47,195 nucleotides of DNA from positions 1-47,195 of the forward strand of contig CANCOC010000018.1 of NCBI GenBank assembly GCA_947379755.1. Direction: 5' to 3'. A program made the translations under genes and the position numbers. Each line of letters begins with the position of its first letter. The first letter of the stretch is position 1. The stretch comes from Alcaligenaceae bacterium. GTDB lineage: Bacteria; Pseudomonadota; Gammaproteobacteria; Burkholderiales; Burkholderiaceae_B. Shown here one piece after another: positions 43,019 to 47,195 of the stretch. The notes under the pieces are model-generated. The model was given only the letters and a program-made list of their open reading frames with translations, did no database searches and was not told where the DNA came from.

Positions 43019-43897
43019 ATGGCTCAACATCCTGACCGCATTGCCGCGGCCTTTGCACGCGCAGCACAGCAAAAACGTGCGGCGCTGATCCCCTATATCG
43101 CTGCGGGCAACCCGCTGCCTGAATCCACCGTCCCGCTGATGCATGCACTGGTCAAGTCCGGAGCCGATATCATCGAACTCGGAATCCCTTTCTCGGATCC
43201 GATGGCTGATGGTCCGGTGATTCAGCGTGCGGCCGAGCATGCAATTGCACAAGGCATTGGTTTGCGTCATGTGCTTGAAATGGTTGCTGCCTTTCGTCAC
43301 GAGGATGCCGTGACCCCTGTCGTGTTGATGGGTTACGCGAATCCAATTGAACGAATGGGTCAAAAAGCCTTTGCCGAACAAGCCGCTCAGGCGGGTATCG
43401 ACGGATTGTTGACGGTTGATTATCCACCCGAAGAAATCGGTGATTTTTTGCAACTGCTTGATCAGCACAACATCGCTCCGATCTTTCTGCTGGCACCGAC
43501 CTCAACCGAAGCGCGTATCCGTGCGGTTGGCAAGATAGCACGTGGCTATGTTTATTACGTCTCACTCAATGGTGTCACGGGAGCCGGTAATCTTGACACC
43601 ACCGATGTGGCAACCCGCCTCAAGGGTATTCGCAAACATGTTGCACTGCCCGTTGGTGTGGGTTTCGGCATCAGTGACGCCGCCAGTGCGCAGCGTGTCA
43701 GCCTGGTAGCAGATGCCGTGGTGATTGGCAGCAAACTGATCGACACCATGACAAAAGCCTGCGCCAACTTGCCAGTTGCACAGCAGTCCCAGGCAGCCAT
43801 CGATGCGGGTGCTGGCTGGCTGCACGGCATTTCTGAGGCCATTGCTGTTGCGCGTCCCGAGGGTCATGTCGTGAGCCCATTGGAGCAAACAGTATGA
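43019..43897 (+). CDS. trpA: Tryptophan synthase alpha chain
   Basis: Cleaves indole-3-glycerol phosphate to indole and channels it to TrpB. The 292 residues contain the catalytic Glu and Asp in [20 protein letters not shown] and the phosphate-binding GVGFGIS segment. A little longer than E. coli TrpA (268) because of N- and C-terminal extensions. Overlaps accD by 4 bp (ATGA), the usual trpA-accD link in beta-proteobacteria. Confidence 0.96.
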   Translation: MAQHPDRIAAAFARAAQQKRAALIPYIAAGNPLPESTVPLMHALVKSGADIIELGIPFSDPMADGPVIQRAAEHAIAQGIGLRHVLEMVAAFRHEDAVTPVVLMGYANPIERMGQKAFAEQAAQAGIDGLLTVDYPPEEIGDFLQLLDQHNIAPIFLLAPTSTEARIRAVGKIARGYVYYVSLNGVTGAGNLDTTDVATRLKGIRKHVALPVGVGFGISDAASAQRVSLVADAVVIGSKLIDTMTKACANLPVAQQSQAAIDAGAGWLHGISEAIAVARPEGHVVSPLEQTV

Positions 43898-44778
43898 GCT
43901 GGCTCGGCAAACTCATTCCTCCGCGCATGAATAAAGTACAGAATACCGAGTCAGTCGCGCGGCGTGTACCAGAAGGTCTTTGGGTCAAATGCCCCTCTTG
44001 CGAGTCGGTGCTCTACAACGAGGATCTGGCTGCAAATCTGCACGTGTGTCCAAAGTGCGATCACCATATGCGGATTGGTGCGCGTGTGCGTATCGAATCC
44101 TTGCTCGATATCGAAGGGCGGGTTGAGATCGGTGCAAACACCCGTTCAATGGATCCCCTTAAGTTTAAAGACTCACGCAAGTATCCCGAGCGTCTCCAAG
44201 AAGCCATCAGTCAGACAGGCGAGTCCGATGCGCTGGTGGTCGTGAGTGGTGCGATCCGCAGTGTGCAGTGTGTGCTGGCCTGCTTTGAGTTTCAGTTCAT
44301 GGGTGGCTCAATGGGATCAGTGGTCGGCGAGCGTTTTGTACGCGGCGTTCAGGCTGCAATCGATCAGCGTGTCCCTTTCATTTGCGTGGCTGCTTCTGGT
44401 GGCGCACGCATGCAGGAAAGTCTGTTTTCCCTGATGCAGATGGCAAAGACAAATGCCATGCTGACCCGGCTTGCCGAAGTCAAAATGCCTTTTATCAGCA
44501 TTCTGACGGATCCGACGATGGGTGGCGTGTCCGCCAGCTTTGCCTTTATGGGTGATGTGGTGATTGGCGAACCCAAAGCCCTGATTGGCTTTGCAGGTCC
44601 ACGCGTGATTGAACAGACGGTACGTGAAAAACTTCCTGAAGGCTTTCAGCGGTCAGAATTTTTACAGCAAAAAGGCGCCATCGATATGGTCCTTGATCGT
44701 CGTCAGTTGCGCGAAGAGCTTGCCCGTTTAATGGCGATCATGACGGGGCAGCCTGCAGATACGACAACCACTGCCTAG
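43894..44778 (+). CDS. accD: Acetyl-CoA carboxylase carboxyltransferase beta subunit
   Basis: First committed step of fatty acid synthesis; partners AccA. The 294 residues carry the N-terminal zinc ribbon CPSC...CPKC and the carboxyltransferase core [12 protein letters not shown] and [18 protein letters not shown]. The gene folC, which commonly follows accD in Burkholderiales, is absent; a convergent sugar-acid gene overlaps its last 4 bp. Confidence 0.96.
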   Translation: MSWLGKLIPPRMNKVQNTESVARRVPEGLWVKCPSCESVLYNEDLAANLHVCPKCDHHMRIGARVRIESLLDIEGRVEIGANTRSMDPLKFKDSRKYPERLQEAISQTGESDALVVVSGAIRSVQCVLACFEFQFMGGSMGSVVGERFVRGVQAAIDQRVPFICVAASGGARMQESLFSLMQMAKTNAMLTRLAEVKMPFISILTDPTMGGVSASFAFMGDVVIGEPKALIGFAGPRVIEQTVREKLPEGFQRSEFLQQKGAIDMVLDRRQLREELARLMAIMTGQPADTTTTA

Positions 44779-46328
44779 TCGTCTGTCTGGTTTGAGGTTT
44801 GCAGGGCGGCTACCACGCCCTGCGTCCTGAGCAGGTAAAGCTGGCTGGCAATTTCAGTCACCAGCAGTGGCGTGTTTGTGGACTCCAGGCAGGCAAATAC
44901 CGGTGCAAAGTTGCAAAGTGCTCGCGCAAGCCTCGTGCACTCTTTCATGCATGCCCCATCAGTGATTGAACGTGCTGAGGGCAAGCCCAGGTGCTGTTGC
45001 AAGACATGCCCAAGCGGATCCTGAATTTCAAACACTAGACCGTCCTGATCGAACCCTTCCAGATAACGCAGCCATGCTGCCAGGCACAGTGCAAGATGTG
45101 AAATGGATCGGCCTGCCGTGAGCTGATCTCCAAGCGTGCCGAGCCAGCGCTGTGGGATTTTTTGCGAACCATCCATCGCGATTTGCTGGGTGCGGTGCGC
45201 CAGGGCAGGGTTGGCAAAACGTTCAAGCAAACTCTTTCTATAACCCGCAATATCGAGTCCTGGTAAGGCAGGTAGCGTAGGTTCGATCTCTTTACGCATG
45301 AGCGTATCAAGAAAGTACTGTAATGCAGGTTGACCGACAGCGACATCCACTGTGTGCCAGCCAGCAAGTGCGCCCAGATAGGCAATGCATGAGTGTGTGC
45401 CATTGACCATGCGCAGTTTCAGGGTTTCCCATGGTGCTGCTGTGGTGACAAATCTGGCGCCACCCAGGTTCCAGTCGGGCCGCCCTCCAGCAAAGTCATC
45501 CTCGATGGCCCAATCCAGAAAAGGCTCACCGATGACCGGCCAGGCATCTGTCAGACCCAGCGTTGCAGAAATATACTGTCGATCGGTTGCAGTCGTCCGA
45601 GGAACAATCCTGTCCACCATCGAACACGGAAATGTACATGTTGAACCAATCCACTGTGCCAGTGCTGGGTCCACCTTTTCTGCAAAATCCAGAATCAGTT
45701 TTTTAAGCAAATGACCATTTGACGGGAGATTGTCCAGCGACATGAGCGTCAACGGACCGTTGCCTGTCGCATGGCGCTGCTGCAGTCCATAAACGATGAA
45801 ACCCACGGCGGTTCTCGGCGAGGCAGGGGTGTGCAGGTCATGCACAATGTCAGGGTGATCAAACTGTAGAGATCCGTCGGCAGGATGTTGACAATAACCT
45901 TTCTCGGTGATGGTCAGGCTCACGATACGGGTGTTTTGCGCTGCAATCTGGCGCAACACCGTATCCGGATCTTCAGGGGCGACTAGCACCTGCATGATGC
46001 AACCAATCACCTGCAACTGTTCACGTGACGCACCGTCCGGATCTGCGTCACGGATTGCCAGTGTGTAAAGCCCATCTTGCGGATTCAGCGCATCTCGGGT
46101 ATCTGGCTGGCGCAGAGATACCCCCACGATTCCCCAGCGCATGTCCTGCGCAGCGGATATCGCTGCTTCATTCACCGGCGCCAGGTGCGCGCGCATGAAC
46201 GCGCCAATTCCAAAGTGAACAATGCCAGCCTTCAGTTCATTGCGATCGTATTGCGCACACCTGACCTGTTTGGGGAGATGGTCCAGCGTGCTTGTATGCA
46301 ATCTTTGTGTTGATGGACAGTCAGTCAA
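44775..46328 (-). CDS. Mannitol dehydrogenase-family oxidoreductase (fructuronate reductase-like)
   Basis: 517-residue NAD-dependent polyol dehydrogenase family protein. VHFGIGAF near residue 38, [14 protein letters not shown] and [17 protein letters not shown] (catalytic Lys region) are family marks. The usual GAFHRAH reads GAFMRAH here, and NSMVDRI reads CSMVDRI. Next to mannonate dehydratase, the likely reaction is fructuronate to mannonate (UxuB-type) in hexuronate breakdown, although mannitol 2-dehydrogenase activity is also possible. The start is TTG 46328, 6 bp after the upstream gene. Confidence 0.85.
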   Translation of the reverse strand: MTDCPSTQRLHTSTLDHLPKQVRCAQYDRNELKAGIVHFGIGAFMRAHLAPVNEAAISAAQDMRWGIVGVSLRQPDTRDALNPQDGLYTLAIRDADPDGASREQLQVIGCIMQVLVAPEDPDTVLRQIAAQNTRIVSLTITEKGYCQHPADGSLQFDHPDIVHDLHTPASPRTAVGFIVYGLQQRHATGNGPLTLMSLDNLPSNGHLLKKLILDFAEKVDPALAQWIGSTCTFPCSMVDRIVPRTTATDRQYISATLGLTDAWPVIGEPFLDWAIEDDFAGGRPDWNLGGARFVTTAAPWETLKLRMVNGTHSCIAYLGALAGWHTVDVAVGQPALQYFLDTLMRKEIEPTLPALPGLDIAGYRKSLLERFANPALAHRTQQIAMDGSQKIPQRWLGTLGDQLTAGRSISHLALCLAAWLRYLEGFDQDGLVFEIQDPLGHVLQQHLGLPSARSITDGACMKECTRLARALCNFAPVFACLESTNTPLLVTEIASQLYLLRTQGVVAALQTSNQTDD

Positions 46329-46334
46329 TTTCGT

Positions 46335-47195
46335 CTACCAGTTCCACAGGGTGCCGTCATGCTGCTGGCGGTTGACCGGCAGATACGCACGTTTGTAAGG
46401 ATATTTGCTTGCAAGTTTCTCATCGATCTCTACGCCATGTCCGGGAACATCGCCTGGATACATGAAGCCCTTATCAAAGGTATATGCGTGTGGAAACACA
46501 GCATCTGTCAGCGTGGTGTGTGGCATATGTTCCTGTATGCCAAAGTTCGGTACCCACAGATCAAAGTGCAGGGCTGCACCCATGCATATCGGTGATAAAT
46601 CGGTTGCTCCGTGCGAACCTGTGCGCACCTGATGTAGTGCTGCAAGGTCAGCGATGCGGCGCAAATGTGTAATTCCGCCTGCGTGTACAACCGTCGTGCG
46701 GATGTAATCAATCAACTGGTTCTGGATCAAGTCCTTGCAATCCCAGATCGAGTTAAATACTTCACCTACAGCAAGCGGCGTCGTGGTGTGCTGACGGATG
46801 AGTCTGAAGGCTTCCTGATTTTCGGCTGGTGTGGCATCTTCAATCCAGAACATGCGATAGGGTTCAAGATCCTTGCCCAGACGTGCCGCCTCGATGGGGG
46901 TCAACCTGTGGTGGACATCGTGTAGCAGGTGATGCTCCCAGCCGACCGCCTCGCGAATCGCCTCAAAGAGTTTGGGCGTATGTCGCATGTATTTTTCAGT
47001 GGACCAGTCATGTTCGGAAGGCAGGTCAGCATCGGCAGGCTCATAAAATGTTGTGCCTTTGCCCACGCCATAGACCTTGTCCAGACCCGGTACACCACTT
47101 TGTGCACGGATGGCCGTATAGCCCATCTCGGCATGGCGCTGGACCTCCTCAACCGTGTGTGAGATGTCGCTGCCATTCGCATGGCAATAAACCAT
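46335..47195 (-). CDS. manD: D-mannonate dehydratase, enolase superfamily (5' end cut)
   Basis: Dehydrates D-mannonate to 2-keto-3-deoxygluconate. The visible 286 residues are the C-terminal part of a protein of about 400; the frame is open to the window end and MVYCHANG is an internal family motif, so about 115 residues are missing. Metal and catalytic regions of the ManD/RspA group are present: [31 protein letters not shown] and [11 protein letters not shown]. It differs from UxuA of E. coli, which is a different fold. It is upstream of the dehydrogenase gene in one operon. Confidence 0.88.
   Translation of the reverse strand: MVYCHANGSDISHTVEEVQRHAEMGYTAIRAQSGVPGLDKVYGVGKGTTFYEPADADLPSEHDWSTEKYMRHTPKLFEAIREAVGWEHHLLHDVHHRLTPIEAARLGKDLEPYRMFWIEDATPAENQEAFRLIRQHTTTPLAVGEVFNSIWDCKDLIQNQLIDYIRTTVVHAGGITHLRRIADLAALHQVRTGSHGATDLSPICMGAALHFDLWVPNFGIQEHMPHTTLTDAVFPHAYTFDKGFMYPGDVPGHGVEIDEKLASKYPYKRAYLPVNRQQHDGTLWNW

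Noticed and set aside
1..47195. CRISPR arrays, tRNA/rRNA genes, insertion sequences, integrase or attachment sites
   Set aside because: I looked for regular repeat-spacer patterns, cloverleaf-type sequences, transposase motifs and flanking direct repeats and saw none. The clustering is therefore not obviously a mobile island.

Overview
The window reads as chromosomal DNA of a betaproteobacterium of the order Burkholderiales, most like the Alcaligenaceae group. The basis is gene content and protein style: LivFGHM-type transporters with long Burkholderiales-like binding proteins, an RnfB-like ferredoxin next to nth, an intracellular PHA depolymerase, and a trpB-trpA-accD run. This is inference from family knowledge; there is no rRNA or marker gene to prove it. 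I saw no tRNA, rRNA, CRISPR array, insertion sequence or integrase, and no gene-free stretch longer than about 240 bp.

Layout. 1-3672 (+): a branched-chain amino acid/amide ABC transporter (permease cut by the window start, a fused permease-ATPase, a second ATPase). 3696-9751: lipid genes, namely lplT and psd (-), a membrane-anchored class III aminotransferase (+), an Mpo1/DUF962-like membrane protein (-) and a GT4 glycosyltransferase (+). 9710-19765: a phosphonate block, with phnG-H-I-J-K-L-M and then phnC-D-E plus a PhnZ-like HD oxygenase on the minus strand, and a DUF1045 2H-phosphoesterase gene running divergently. 19843-22754: a PlcP-like metallophosphoesterase with an overlapping Agt-like GT4, then a convergent CorA-type channel. 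22953-25345: ppk2, an MgtC-family gene and a lysine-rich histone-like protein. 25361-27806: an outer-membrane protein, a small unknown ORF and an MGDG-synthase-like GT28. 27954-28814: an exported metallo-beta-lactamase-fold hydrolase. 29042-33791 (-): a second, complete branched-chain-type ABC transporter. 33896-37841 (-): nth, an RnfB-like ferredoxin, phaZ, a ferredoxin-NADP reductase and fdxA. 37972-44778 (+): pncB, a RidA protein, relA, trpB, trpA and accD. 44775-47195 (-): a mannitol/fructuronate-type dehydrogenase and mannonate dehydratase (cut by the window end).

The main message is that about 19 kb (8.4-27.8 kb) looks like a phosphate-starvation superlocus. I found heptamers resembling the PhoB half-site CTGTCAT repeating with an exact 11-bp period in front of phnG (five units), phnC (three), plcP (four) and the GT4 at 8513 (three), and as a pair in front of the GT28. 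Weaker candidates lie before ppk2, the Mpo1-like gene, the outer-membrane protein and the small ORF. The coding content fits one logic: scavenge phosphonates (C-P lyase, PhnZ-like oxygenase), free phosphate from membrane phospholipid (PlcP), replace it with glycolipid (two GT4s and one GT28), and manage polyphosphate and magnesium (PPK2, MgtC, CorA).

Within it, the least explained part is the anchored aminotransferase with the Mpo1-like protein and GT4 (6.0-9.75 kb). I propose it as a candidate lipid-modifying pathway that I cannot match to a described one; its chemistry cannot be read from the sequence.
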